In this document: one piece after another, positions 11,934 to 24,019 of the stretch
Layout: each line of letters begins with the position of its first letter
Position numbering within the stretch: position 1 is the first letter of the stretch
Origin: Torreya grandis
Lineage: Eukaryota; Streptophyta; Pinopsida; Cupressales; Taxaceae
Direction of reading: 5' to 3'
Assembly: GCA_037957365.1 (NCBI GenBank)
Contig: JARHVA010000001.1
Coordinates: 14,028,001 to 14,092,000, forward strand
Length of the DNA stretch: 64,000 nt
Notes under the pieces: model-generated
What the model was told of the DNA's origin: nothing
Seen by the model: only the letters and a program-made list of their open reading frames with translations
The model's database searches: none
Program-made: the position numbers and the translations under genes

Positions 11934-14156
11934 AACACCCATATGCCTTCCCATCCCAACCAATAACTCTTCTAGTATAGGAACAACCCAACCTTTGGGC
12001 ACCTATACTCCACTTACAATTGAAGTACCCTCCACTAGTGTTTCCACCTTCCTCTTATTTCCAACCCACCAACCTCCACTTCATTTCAAAGATTTGTGGT
12101 TTCTATACCTTCTACCCTTCTACCCATTAGTACCAAGGTCACCACCCATCCTCAACCTATCAACCCAACCATACCTCCAACCCAACCCATGTCAATTCCA
12201 CAAAAAATGCCTATTGCACCCAACCCAAGATATATTCCTAACCCACAAGGGTATATGGCTCCACCTTCTAACTAACCTCTTATATCCACTTACCCATACA
12301 TGGCATCCTCTAAACCACCCATATCCACATACCAATATGTGGCAACCTCCCAACCTTCCACTAGCTATTCGTATGTCACACCTACCCAAACCCAATAGAA
12401 TTTATCCTACAAATATGGGGGTGCACAATCACAAATAGATCTAGTTAAGATATTAATAGACAAGATGACCAATTTGGAGTCATCTATTTCCAATGCCCAT
12501 AACTTCTTATCATACTATCAAATTTATGATGAACCAATTCATCCATTCATCCCAATCTGAACTTATCCTCCTCAATGAGAACTTCTGAATTTTTCAAAAT
12601 TTTAGAGCAAGGAAGATCCTTAGCAACATCTTAGAGCATTTAGACACTCTTGTTATTTGATTACTTATGATGATGCTCTCCTTCTTCACACCTTTCCCAT
12701 GTCCCTATCCGGTCTGTTATTATATTGGTACAGTGATATTACCAAGCATTCCCTCTTTTCTTCTTCCCAATTAGATCAAACCTTCTTAGATGATTATTCC
12801 ATAAGTACATCTAAGAAATTTTCCATTACCAATCTCTACTCCATTCAAAAATTTGAGGATGAGTCAAATGCTGATTTTATGGCCCGTTGGAGAGGTTTGA
12901 TAAACCAACTCTCTTTCTCTTTGCCACAAACTAAGCTGATTGAGATTTTCTCTTTGGCTTGTGCCAAAAACATTTACTCCACTCTACAGGTTCAAAATTT
13001 CAAGACCTTTGATGAGGCTTTCGCCATGGCACAAAAGTTAGATATTAGAGCCATTGGTAAGGGGAAGCTAAAATTGAGAAATAAAAACTCTGGTTTCAAG
13101 TAAAATGATACTTCATCCTCCAACACCACCAACCACTCCAACACCAAAACCAAGGGAACCACAAATGCAATTCTCCTTAAAACCACACCTCCTCCAATTG
13201 TTAACCAACCCAACTCTTCTAATTCTTCCAACCAGAATATCTAAATCCAAAACTGTAACAACCAAAAGCAATATTCTCCATTAGAGGAGTCATATGCTTC
13301 AGTTTTGGAAAAGTTGTTGAAAGAAAATATCATACAACTTCCTCCAATGAAACCCCCATAACAATTCAATTCCTCTCATCCTATACTTGGTTGGTATAAG
13401 GAGAATGAATTGTGTTGTTACCACCGTGTCATTGGACATGATGTGAGTAGATGCAATATCTTCAAAAGAATTGTCCAAGGGTTAATTGATAAGGGGGAAC
13501 TCATGCTAGATAATCCCAATGCACTCCCAAATCAATCACTTGACATATTTAGACAACCTTTTTCCAACCATGCCCCTTCTACAAATAATGAAAATAATAG
13601 AGCATAATCCTCTCACAACCATGAGGTCCATACTATCGATGTGGTTCTTAGTGAGCTCATTGTTGAGGAAACCATTGCCCAAACCACTTCTTCCTCCCCA
13701 CTTATTTATGTGGTGGAGTCACCTTCTATTCCTTTGGGAATCGAAACAAAGGAAACAACTATTCCCCTTTCTCCATTTATTAAGGTAGTGGAGTTGCTAG
13801 TTTCTTTTTTTAAAGACATACCAAAGGAGGTAACCATTACCACCATGCCCTTATCTTCCATCATAGAGCAGTCCACTCTTCCTTTGGAAAGCATTCCTAA
13901 AGAAGAAGTCATTTTACCTACTCCTATAGAAGAATCACCTTCCAAAACCTTGGAGTCTTTGATTGAGGAAAAGGACAAGGTAACTACTCCCCTCTCTCAA
14001 CCCATGGGTTTGTCCTTTGAGATCAATACCAAAGGAACCAAACCTATCTATAAGCCTTTTTCTAGATTGGTTCAAAACTTGGAGTTCCTATCCCAACCCA
14101 ACATGAATCGTGCCACATTTTGGCACCATCTTGGGCTCCCCTATCCAACCAAATAA
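11934..14156 (+). pseudogene. gag: E1 gag core, zinc knuckle and C-terminal linker
   Basis: After E2 the gag frame resumes as a Pro/Gln/Tyr-rich segment. The retrotransposon Gag core follows at about 12650-13100: LLYWYSDITKHS, then LDQTFLDDY and FMARWRGLINQL, matching the WY...L...F...RWR pattern of the family. At 13410-13500 the knuckle CCYHRVIGHDVSRC fits the CxxH-x4-GH-x4-C form typical of Tat/Ogre Gag. The stretch to 14156 is a Glu/Ser/Thr/Pro linker. Stops occur near 13102, 13223, 13359, 13606 and 14154, so no full protein can be made. Gag packages element RNA into cytoplasmic particles. Confidence 0.8.
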
Positions 14157-15290
14157 GATCCATCAACCATACCATTGTCAACCCAATCTTCAACTTCTAT
14201 TAGCCAACCCACCATCATCCCAACCAAACCAATAGAAACCTCTACCTCTCAAACCATAGTTGAACCAACCAAACCAACTCCACCTAGAGTAACCCAAGTA
14301 CCTCTACCATCCTAACGAATCCCATCAAAAACTTAGGCATGCTCCCTATTCAGAGCCTTACTCACCCTCTGTTAAAATTAGATTTAACATCATCTAACCC
14401 ACCAAAGAAACCCAACATTAAGCCAACCAAGAAAGTGAGCCACATAAGATCCAAAAAACCAAAACCTTGCCACCTATTTCTCTATTACCTTCCATTTTAG
14501 GACCACATCATTCTTCCATCCTAGGACCTTATCCTTCCATTAAGAAGACACGTCTCCCAAAGATAACCCAAACCCAACTTCCTCTTTTAGATACACTTCT
14601 ACTTATTCTTTCCATGCCTTCTTACCCCAAACACTCCACTACCAAACCATCTACCTCCAAGCCATTAAATTCTAAAACACCACCCACCAAAAATATTCCA
14701 CCACCCAAAACATCCATTACAAAGCCTACTCCTAAGAAGACTTCCACCCCAAAAGTTAAATCCGAAACCCCAATACCCTTTCTACCTTTCCCTTATTCTT
14801 AGTCAACTATCTTGCAAAGATTACTCTAAGCTTCTTGCTTGACTTTTCCTCCCATAAAACCATTTGACCCCCATAGTCCTAATCCATCCTAGTTTAATGA
14901 CAAGCTAATTTGCTCATACCATAGAATGCCAAGACACGATACAGAGAACTATAAAGCTTTTCAAGTCTTGATCCATCAGCTTTGTGATGATGATGATCTA
15001 TTATTACAAGAGACTCCCCTTATCCCACCATCAATCTAAAAACCACAAGTTACCACCCTAAACTTACCTACTCCCACACTCTCATCTAAGAGTGAGGAGG
15101 AATCGAATTAGTCCTCTAGCATAACTCTTTCACAAATCCATACCATCCATGTGGTCACATGATCACAAGCCCAATAAAAGGATAAAGGGAAGCCAAAGGT
15201 GTCCATTCCATTAACATACCCTTCCTCCACCACCTAATCACCCAGCCAAACCCAAACACCTTCACCTTCACCCAAAACCAAGGTCTCCAT
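14157..15290 (+). pseudogene. E1 gag-protease linker
   Basis: Low-complexity Pro/Thr/Lys/Ser coding remnant with frequent stops. At about 14925-15040 a short segment (RMPRHDTENYKAFQVLIHQL) looks more globular. The stretch belongs between gag and protease of E1. No enzyme motif is seen. Confidence 0.5.
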
Positions 15291-16117
15291 CTTGGGTGCC
15301 TCCCAATCTAACCCTTTCGAGTCAATCCAAAGAGTAGTTCTAAAGCGACTTCACCAAACACTAGTGAAGATTAGTTTATATGAACCAATCAATACCTCAC
15401 CCCATCATCACTATGTGATGATAGAGGATTTACAGACCATAGAGGTTTATCTAGAAGATCCACAACCTCTATCAGCCTTTGTTGGAGCCTTTTAGCTTTC
15501 CACCCTTGTTACCTTTAAGGATTTAGAAATACCCTCTATTCATCCCCAAGATTTGGATCCTCCCCTCTTTTTTACTGCACAACCAACCCATATCAAAATG
15601 GTTATGATTGATAGAGGAGCTAGTATCAACATTATCTCCTCCCATGTATATGACCAACTAAAATTGTCATAGAACATTATGTCAGAAACCACAATAATGC
15701 TCTATTTCTTCAATGACACTATGAAAATATCTCTAGGAAATATCTTCCTCTATATTCGTTTAGGACCTCGCATGCTTCTTGAGCTCTTCTATGTAGTAGA
15801 AGGCGAGTTCTAGTACAATGTTTTGCTTGGACACCCTTAGATCTATTCTATGAATTATGTGCCATATACCCTACATTGATGCATCCAATTTGAGTATGAG
15901 GGTTAAGTAATTACCATACAATCTAACCTAAGTCCTGTCATACCATGTAACATGATGTATCGATTGAATGATGTTCTTATTTTATCAACCAAACCTTCAC
16001 TAGTCAAATATGAATCTACTTCTTCCAACAACCAAGAGTTAACTAGTCCATCCATCCCTTCTACCCAAATTCCCATGAAGGACCCCTTGGAATCAATATT
16101 CCAACTTCTCTCCCTTG
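15291..16117 (+). pseudogene. pro: E1 aspartic protease
   Basis: The protease would cut the Gag-Pol polyprotein. Upstream lies VLKRLHQTLVKISLYEP, like the helical segment that precedes the protease in Tat elements. The active-site region reads MVMIDRGASINIIS (about 15600-15640), equivalent to D-x-GA with the catalytic Asp present. The second landmark is YNVLLGHP (about 15815-15835), followed by a stop where Trp is usual. Further stops lie near 15490, 15672 and 15813. E3 interrupts the gene just after 16117, and coding sequence resumes at 21888. Confidence 0.78.
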
Positions 16118-16382
16118 GGGAGTGTTGTTTCCAAAATCAGCTTAGCTCGTTTTTGGAATCAACCCCTTGCAAAACTTGTCTGTTTCACCTTATGTCTCTC
16201 TAAGTTCATTTTTGAGACGCGTTTTTCTCGTTCTCATCTTGGCCCAACTGTACCATTCAAAATTCATAACATCTTTTCATTACATTTTCCCCAAAATGTG
16301 AAGGTTGTTATGGTCTCAATACGACCAGGGGACCAAAATTTGTCTTTTTCAGAGTTAGTGTTTTTCTTCCATTTTCGTGCTT

Positions 16383-17340
16383 AGGCAGCGATTTTCGTCG
16401 CCAGTGCATTTTTTCTTGATGCATGCAGAAGCGGCAATTTTTGCTACCCCTACATCTGGACCTACACGGGCGGCAAATTTTGCCACCCATGCAAGTTTTC
16501 ACTTCTCACATGGAGTGGCAATTTTTGCCACCCATGCATGTCCTAGTTTTTTTTTAGTGCAAGGGTGGTGAAATTTGTCGCCCCTACACTACCTCATTTT
16601 CCTGCTTAACATTTATTTCCACATGCATCAGGTTGTTGGGGTTGATTTTCACCCCATTAAATCTGATTTTAACCTCATTTCGATTCATTCCTCCTCCCCT
16701 CCTCCTACCCTCTACCTCTGAACAATCCAACGAATGGGTGAGAGTGCGTTTTGGCAAATTTAAGCTTACGGCACGTGTGGTTTCCCAAGTAGGTCATGCT
16801 TTTTGAATTTATTTTATTTTTCTCTTTCTAGCTTGTTTTCCAAGTTATTGGGGTTTTTTATTTTTGTTTTCTTCCCCTAGGGCCGATTGGCTTGCTCTCG
16901 TTCCTTCCCCCCTCCAAACTTTTCTCTCCCTTACGTGTCGGCTAGTGTCCTCCCTTTTTGCCCACGATATTCTTGCATAAGACTGCACGGGCGATGAAAC
17001 CCACTCCCGTACCTCTTATTTATTCCCAAAGGTGCATGGGCAGCTAAATTCACTACCCATGACTTTTTGGCTAACCCTGCACAGGCGATGAATTTCACCG
17101 CCCGTGCTCCCTTGCACCTTCAACTTGTGTCGACGACAAATTTTGCCGCTGATACATGTTCCTTCCTGACTTGCATCGACGGTAAAATTTGCCGCTGACG
17201 CAGGTCAAAGCTACAAAGGCGGCAAATTTCATTGCCCCTACACCTTCTTACCATCTAGACATGCAAGGGCGGCAAAATTCACTGCCCGTACATGCAGTTC
17301 TTTCCACATGCTTGGGCAGCAAATTTTGCCGCCCTTGTAT
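16383..17340. promoter_or_regulatory. Array of about 13 palindromes near GGCGGCAAATTTTGCCGCC
   Basis: Dyads with GC-rich arms and an AATTT centre recur at about 16383, 16430, 16468-16488, 16511-16532, 16561, 16986, 17033, 17082, 17127, 17174, 17213, 17264 and 17314-17334. The last reads GGGCAGCAAATTTTGCCGCC. Most are bordered by CATG/TGCA or CCTAC-type sequence. GC content here is far above the rest of the window. Both arms vary together in several copies. The array lies in E3 U3 just upstream of the ORF block. Function is unknown; protein-binding sites or cruciform-forming repeats are possible. Confidence 0.7.
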
Positions 17341-17449
17341 TTTTCCTCCAAATTTTTCCAACTCTGGAGAAATTTTCCTTTTTTTTCATTTTTTCCCCTC
17401 TTTTCCTTTTTTCCTCATCTTCTGACCTGACCCTGTCAAGTGCCCTTTC

Positions 17450-20400
17450 TTGGTCATGATCACCCAACGTGTGAATTCTCTAATTTGCCCACTGTTCCCT
17501 AATTACATGATCATGATTGTAGTACCCTTTGAAGATTCTTGCTCATCATCGCCCACTCAATCAAGGCCAATTTTGATGTCTGAAACTTCTCTAAAAAAGT
17601 TAAAAATCATGAAGTACCAGTACCAGGGTGTCTTTTCGATCACTTCGGTCACCTCTAATGTTGACAACATTAGAGATACAAAAATTGGCCACATAGATAT
17701 GGCTGAATTCGTGACTAGAACCAAGGTGACAAACCCGAGCTCTGAAATGAAAAGAATCATTGAGAGCAACATTCATCTGGTTGCCATTTTCTTGATGGCA
17801 GCACATCATACAGAGTTCATCCTCTAGTGTGCCTAGTTTTACAACAAAGAGACGAGATCAGTTTCAGATGCCAGTGGCCATGTAATAATTTAGCTAGACC
17901 CCAAATTCATTGACAAAGTCTTCATGTGCCCTCCTGCTACTGAAGTGCTGAAGATTGAACTTCATAGAGGCACAAAAGGAGTATGACAAAGACCTCGAGA
18001 GGGTAAAGAAAGTAATGAATAACAGGTGGCTGAGGACCCCCAAAACCAATTTATCTAGATGGCCATGGAACTTTCCAATGAGCGATTTCATTAAAGAAGT
18101 AGGTGACTTGATCACCCTTCTCAACAGAGTGCGAGGCCTCCCGTCTTCCTCATAGTTCCTCGAGTGGATGTACCCGTTCATCAAAATCATCCTCCAAGGT
18201 AAGCAAGTCATCTTCTGGGGTGAGCAAATTAGCAACGCTCTTCACAAGCAATTGACCAAGATACAAACTACTTCAAAGTTCTATATGACTTCGTACCTAG
18301 TCTACATAGCTGCCTCGATGCGAACCTTTCCAGGTTTGACAACTGAAGGGGACAAAAAGATCACCCTAGTCTACTCATATTACCCCTAGCTAACACTGCA
18401 AGGATCAATTTGCCATTTTAGAAGGGTAAATGACACCTTCTTTGCCATATTTTTATGCCTTTTTGACCCTCAGCTCAAGCAAAAGATAATATCTTATGAA
18501 GCCTGGACGGTCGTCAATGACTATGGCTGTATGTTCCTATAATTTCCCTCCTTCTGCTATCTTCGGGTTAGCTTTTTTCAAATCTATCCCTATATGCTCC
18601 CCAAGTTTCCTTCTGATAAGTTGGTCCTAATGGAGCTATGTAGACAAATGGTTGTCATACATACTAGGCAGATGGAACTGAAAAACCCAGGTTTCAGGTT
18701 TCTAATTGAAATTGGCAGATACTTGATTTTGACAGCAGCCAAAGCCAAATTCATGGAAATAGAGATGCAGCTAGTTACCATGAAACAATTTAAGAGAAGG
18801 AATAACTTTGACTATAGGGGTGCAAAGGATATGATCAGACGAAAGACTCAATTTTATGAGCCTATGATCGAGGACATCTAGGTAGACCTTAGGACAGCTG
18901 AAGAAATCAGAAGGATGGACTATAACAGGCTGAGCCTAGAACAAATTGAATATTTAGGGCTTGTGGATATTCCCTCCAACTTGGTCGATGATAAAAACAT
19001 TATCAACAATAGGTACTTGGCCAAGAAGATTGCTGACTCCCCTCTTCCTCCAATTTAGTGGTCTAAAAAAGAACTAACTTCTCTGAGGAAGAGATTTGAG
19101 CCAGTATTGGCTAACACCAATGATTGGTTAGCGGCCAAAGGGATCATACTGAAAGAGTTTATTATAGAGTCAGAGGCTGAGTTCCAAGCAAAAATGAAGA
19201 AGAAGGCAGAAAAAAAGACCAAAAACAAAGGTGATGTTCCTTCTCCATCTAAGCCTCACAAGCCTAGAATCATCTTTGTTTCAAAGAAATCAAAGGTTAT
19301 TAAGGATCCATAATCAATGGTTAAGGGAGTTGGAGAACAAGGTTCCCAAGAATAGGTTGATCAATAAATAAAAATAGATGACAAGCCCTCAGAACAACAA
19401 AGGACTAAGCCTCTACCTTCTCAGGAAGGGGCACAATGACTTATAGATGTCTCTCCTTCTCCACCTCAGTCTCCTATGGCATCTTCTTCACCTCTATCTC
19501 CTATCAGCATTCCTTCTTCTAGAGTTGCCTCTCCTTCTAGAGTTATGTTTGGCGACCCTCGGGGTGCTTCTGGAGATACTCTTCGTTCCTCTGGATCTAT
19601 TGCTAGTTTGGCATCTCCTTCCTTCAATCTAGGAGAAAAATCTGCCCTTGATCAATCAACGGTCGATACGATTTTGCCTGTTATTCCTACTATAACCATT
19701 GTTACCACTAGTAGTGCAGATGTAACCATGGTGGCACCAATTGCAAGAACCATTGCCACAGTAAGTACTTCTTCTCTCCCTCCTTGGATGTTAGCTTTCA
19801 CATCTATAAGAAAGAAGCTAGTCATCTCTGCAGATGACTTCGATTTTGGTAAGATAGTGCCGGTGAAAGCTAAGGCCCCTAAGAGACCAAGGATCCTCTC
19901 AAAATTGGTTGAGGAAAAGGGGCATAAATTTCTAGAAGTAGCTAAACCTCTGCAGGATGCAACCCTTGAGGGTTTCGACATGAGCAGCTATTCCATCTCT
20001 CATGTCGAACTTGGAAAAGTTACTCACGAAGGTGCAAAAAGTGATCTATAGTCTGCAATGGACATCTTGATTCAAAAATTTGACAGAGAAAAGGAGATGA
20101 AGGACTACTATAAGGCCAAGAAAGAATAGTTGATGGTATTAATAAAGAAATTCACCCTTCCCTTTGAAGTGACAACTCCAGAATCCTTCTCTGTTGACGA
20201 CCCCATCATCCAAAAAGTAGAGAGAACCTATATGAAAGGAAAAGTGCTGAAGGATTACATTGTGAAGATGCACACTCATAGAGTTTCCTTACTTATAGAA
20301 GTTTCTAAAAAGACAAGCAAGATGAATAAGCTGAGGACAAATTTAGAAGACCTTGTCTCTCTTATCTCTCAGGACATTGACAGTGCGGAGAAATATCTCA

Positions 20401-20924
20401 GCAAGTGGAGGAAAATGAAGGATCTAAAGAAAAGCACCTTGATTTCCATCGGTGTTATTTCCAGAAAATATTCTTATGTTGAGATTAAGGAATCACTTAT
20501 ATATAGGATTCAGGTCCTCAAGGAGCTCATCGAAGATCTCGAGTCTTCTAAAGATGCTAGTGAGAAAAGCAATACAGGCCTATTGAATAGACTGGAAGAA
20601 CTGCCTTGCGACCTCACCACCAGGGATAATCAATTTCTCTCAACTGAAGAGATGATTCGAGGATTCAAGGGTATGATTCAAAGAGATTTTGAAGATAAAA
20701 CCTTCTCCATGACTTTTGTGGATAATATTTTAGATACTCAATTAACTTTGGATAATCTAAGATCCAGGTTAACTAGTCATGCTAAGGCAATCACATCATT
20801 GAAGGATGCTTTAATCAGAGCCAGGGTCATCTTCAAGAACACCGTTGCACCATATAGTATAGAAATCTAGGCATCTATTGCTATGTACGATGCTCATCTG
20901 AAGAAGTCTGGCGGCAAGAGCTAA
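17450..20924 (+). pseudogene. ORF block inside E3 U3, protein of unknown family
   Basis: A protein of roughly 1100 residues can be followed. The first part (17450-17950) is in one frame, with one frameshift near 17955. The remainder, 17955-20924, stays in a single frame and is interrupted only by stop codons (for example at 18153, 18387, 18879, 19056, 19311, 20049, 20127, 20868). Several stops sit where CAG, CAA or TGG would read through. The N-terminal two thirds look globular with hydrophobic helices. A Ser/Pro-rich linker follows (19440-19640), then a basic patch (KAKAPKRPR near 19870) and a Lys/Glu/Leu-rich C-terminal part (20130-20870) that looks like coiled coil. The last codons read KKSGGKS and stop. 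No Gag, Pol or PMD motif is seen. I do not recognise it. Confidence 0.6.
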
Positions 20925-20952
20925 AACTTTTTCCCCTTCTCTCTTCTTTTTT

Positions 20953-20981
20953 CATGCACTTTTGTCATGAAAAAGTGCATG
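20953..20981. other. Perfect 11 bp hairpin after the U3 ORF block
   Basis: CATGCACTTTT (20953-20963) and AAAAGTGCATG (20971-20981) are exact inverted repeats around a 7-base loop, 29 bases after the ORF stop. It could act in 3' end formation or be incidental. Confidence 0.5.
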
Positions 20982-21103
20982 CAATTTTTTAATGTGTAAT
21001 TTCATGTAAAAAATTCAAAAAAATATCTCAAAGTCAAAGATGAGTCATCTTTAACTAAGATATTTTTGTATTTTAATCTTTTTTATTTTTGAAGGTTTCT
21101 CCC

Positions 21104-21112
21104 TATATATAG
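21104..21112 (+). promoter_or_regulatory. TATA box of E3
   Basis: TATATATAG lies at the junction of the divergent U3 and the conserved 3' part. Homologous TATA sequences occur on the minus strand in E2 (near 10210) and in the E4 LTRs (near 33210 and 39540). It probably sets the E3 transcript start, which would put R-U5 at about 21135-21882. Confidence 0.55.
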
Positions 21113-21887
21113 TGGAGACCTCTTTTGAAAAGGGATCTCTGATAATTGAGAGCAAAAACTCTACCGTAATTGAAACACTTCTTGAGACTTTGTGCTCAAT
21201 TTGTAAATCATATTTTGTTGAATGAATGAGAAGCAGGTTTATTTCAGACTTTATGTTGAAGTTATCTATGTTATTTACAAAATAGTTCTTGTGTTCTCTT
21301 TCCTGATAATCTCTTATTTATTTGATTTAATAAGCAAAGTGTGTGTGTTGACATTATCTGAGGATGTTTCTAAAAGATATAAGAGAGACTTTGAGCTACT
21401 TTTATCTTTGTGATCCTTTTATCCTTTGTAGTTTCAGGCGAAGACTTTGCGCTTCGTTTCACTCTACAGTGACACTTGTTCCTAATCGGTGAAGGAGGCT
21501 ACGGAAGACTTTGTTCTTATGCAAGTTTCCTTGTGAATTTTGTTACACTTCAAGGGATTTTCTACTCTTGGCTGAATACCATTCCTGAAAGAAGAGGAAG
21601 GTTCTTAGCCAACGACCAAGATTTCTTTCTCTTGTTCCTTGGACATCACCTCTGAAAAAAGAGAGGTGGATGTTGTTATACCACTCCAAGCATTATTTTC
21701 TGCTTAATTATATATACATATAGCGTATAAATATTCATAGGGAACCTCCCCTTGATGAGAGGAGAGATTTACCTCGTCCAAATCTAGTAAACCCACAATT
21801 TTCATGGCGTAAATCTCCTTATGCTGTGGTTGATATACCCATTTTGTCATCAGTTAGTTGACGACAAAATATTCACCCAACAGGGAG

Positions 21888-22680
21888 TATTGCCTCTTAA
21901 CCTTGGACGCCTTCCTTGCTCCCCAAGAGTACAAGAACCTTGACCAGAACTTTGGTTATGATCATAATATTGAAACCATTATTCCTTTTGGGTCTCCCAA
22001 TCTCTAAATTAATATTATCTATGATGGACTTGATACACCACTTGCCACCTCCTATACCTCCTCTTCTCCTCAACCATTCACCTCTGATTTATCTTATCTT
22101 GATAAACTGGAGTTCACCAACACATACCTCTATATATGTGCTTGGAATGGATTCGGTCTAGGATGTTACGAACATGGACCACACAAGTTGTTTTCATGTT
22201 AGACCCAAAAGCCTCATGAGAAATTTGGTCTCAAATTCATTACACTTGAAGAGTTAACTAATTCATCACCCATTAACACCATTGATGAGGAAGTTCCATC
22301 CTCACCAACCCATTCCCCATCAAAATCTAAGGATTTTGATACCATTCTCCCTAACTTTTTTTTGTCAACATGATTAGCCTTGGACTCGTAACTTATTAAA
22401 AGGATGGGGAGACTATAACTATTCTTCTGACTCATCTTGAGATGGTTGAAGATGACTCTCCTATCATTAATATTGTTCAGTGTTAGGATGATGATTATTT
22501 TCTCACCTATCTTGGTGTAGAAGATTCCTCTATCCACTAATCTCTCCCTCCTGAGACTTCAACTATGTTGAACGAATCCACCATTGATGTCAACTTGGGT
22601 ACTCAGGATAACCTGTGCATTGTCAGAATCAACCAATCACTAGATTCCTTAGAGCTTCAAGATTTTCCTTCCTTCTTGTG
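21888..22680 (+). pseudogene. E1 protease-RT connecting region
   Basis: Resumes E1 coding sequence after the GGGAG duplication. The region is full of stops and shows only Ser/Thr/Pro/Asp-rich pieces without an enzyme motif. It lies where Tat elements have a variable spacer between protease and reverse transcriptase. Confidence 0.5.
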
Positions 22681-22689
22681 ATACCATAG

Positions 22690-23640
22690 TATAACATTTG
22701 CATGGTCTTACAATGACGTGCCAAAAATTGACCTTTCCATCATTACCCATAATATCATTACTACCCACGATGATAATCCTGTCAAGTACAAGTTTCATTG
22801 GATGCACCTTCGCATAGCCATTCTTGTCAAAAGAGAGCTTCAATGCCTCTTATCTGTAAATTTCATCCAACCTATTAACTATCCCCAATGGGTCTCAAAT
22901 ATCATCCCTGTCACCAAAACAATAGGGGTACTCCACATTTGTGTTGATTTTCACAATCTTAACTTTACTTACCCAAAGGATGACTTATTTTTGCCAAGCA
23001 TTGACCAAATTATTGATCTTATAGCTGGCCATGAGATGCTATCTTGTATGGATTGTTTCTTGGGCTATAATAAGATCTTGATTGCCCCTAAAGACCAACA
23101 TAAAACTATTTTTATCACCCCATGGGGGACCTTTTACTATAGGGTCATTCCTTTTGGTCTAAAAAATGTTGGTGCAACCTAACAACATGCCATGACCTAT
23201 ATCTTCCATGAACTTATTCACAAAACCATAGAGGATTATGTAGATGACCTTCTTGGGAAATCTAAATGTTGTAAAGATCATTTACCAGTTCTTAAGGTTA
23301 TTTTTGAGTGCCTCATTCATTACCATGTTTGCCTTAACCCTAAGAAATGGATTTTTGGGGTCTTATGAGGAAATCTCCTTGGATTTAACATCTCTCTTCA
23401 AGGAATCAATGTTAATCCCACCAAAATTAAAGCAATCCTTGACATGCCTCCTCTGACCCACTTCAAGCAAATCTATAGTTTGTAGGGGAAGTTCCAATCC
23501 ATCCGTTGCTTCATCTCTTAAATCTCTGATAGATGCCAACCTTTCCACCATCTCTTGAAAAGAGATGTATCTTTTAAGTGGAATAAAGACTAATAAAAGG
23601 CCTTCAATCACTTAAAGAGTACCTTCTTTCTCCACCCGTC
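22690..23640 (+). pseudogene. RT: E1 reverse transcriptase
   Basis: RT copies the element RNA into DNA. Landmarks in order are LHICVDFHNLNFTYPKDD (about 22930-22985, palm motif with Asp), MDCFLGYNKI and KTIFITPWGTFYYRV (about 23047-23140), PFGLKNVGAT (to 23179), and YVDD at 23237-23248, with both catalytic Asp codons intact and in the same frame as the earlier part. The thumb/connection follows in a shifted frame with NPTKIKAILDMPPLTHFKQI, KFQSIRCFI and DRCQPFHHLLKRD (about 23410-23570). Stops at 23180, 23484 and elsewhere disable it. Motif content and spacing are typical of Ty3/gypsy Tat RTs. Confidence 0.9.
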
Positions 23641-24019
23641 CTCATTCCTCCCAAAGAGGATCAACCATTCTAACTTTATATTTCTACCACCGACCACTCC
23701 TTAGGGGCATGCTTCAACATCATGATGAGTGACATAAAGAGCAAGGTATCTACTTTATAAGTCATATGCTTATCAAGTACAAGACTCAATACACCCATAC
23801 TTAAAAACTTTACCTCACCTTGGTCTTCAAGGCCTCCAAATTCCACCACTACCTTCTCAACCACAAGACATATGTCATAACCAACACCGACCTACTAAAG
23901 TATATGCACTCCAAGCCATACTAGAACTAGAGTATGACTAAATGGTTCATATTTTTAGCTGCGTTTAACCTTGAGTTCCTCTAATATAATCAATAAAATG
24001 GTAAGTCATCATCGACCAA
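23641..24019 (+). pseudogene. RNH: E1 RNase H, first domain
   Basis: Degrades RNA in RNA-DNA hybrids during reverse transcription. Recognisable pieces in changing frames are TTDHSLGACFN (about 23690), LTLVFKASKFHHYLLNHKTY (about 23815-23875) and TNTDLLKYMHSKP (about 23880-23920), which are standard for Ty3 RNase H. Frameshifts and stops make it non-functional. It follows RT directly. Confidence 0.75.

Larger units (their letters stand above)
16123..21882 (+). mobile_element. E3: 5.76 kb LTR-like unit with an ORF block in its U3
   Basis: The unit begins TGTTGTTTCC, ends TTCACCCAACA and is flanked by an exact 5 bp duplication, GGGAG (16118-16122 and 21883-21887). Its last 750 bases are homologous, as reverse complement, to the R-U5 ends of E2 and E4 (GACAAAATATTCACCCAACA type end, matching AAAGTCT-rich blocks and TATA position), so it is read on the plus strand. 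The first 16 or so bases also resemble the U3 start of that family; the rest of U3 is different. I find no direct repeat between its two ends, so it is not a complete LTR-internal-LTR element. The simplest reading is a solo LTR of a sister family with a 5 kb U3. Confidence 0.72.

Noticed and set aside
11917..12438. A 173-codon plus-strand open frame as an independent gene
   Set aside because: It starts inside the end of the E2 LTR and its Pro/Leu/His-rich reading is an off-frame view of the Pro/Gln-rich E1 gag segment.
17450..20924. The E3 ORF block as ordinary gag-pol
   Set aside because: No zinc knuckle, protease DxGA, YVDD, RNase H or DDE motif could be found in any frame of the block.
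16123..21882. E3 as a complete LTR-internal-LTR retrotransposon
   Set aside because: I found no direct repeat between its left and right ends, no second copy of TGTTGTTTCC or CACCCAACA inside, and no pol motif. A single LTR-like unit fits better.
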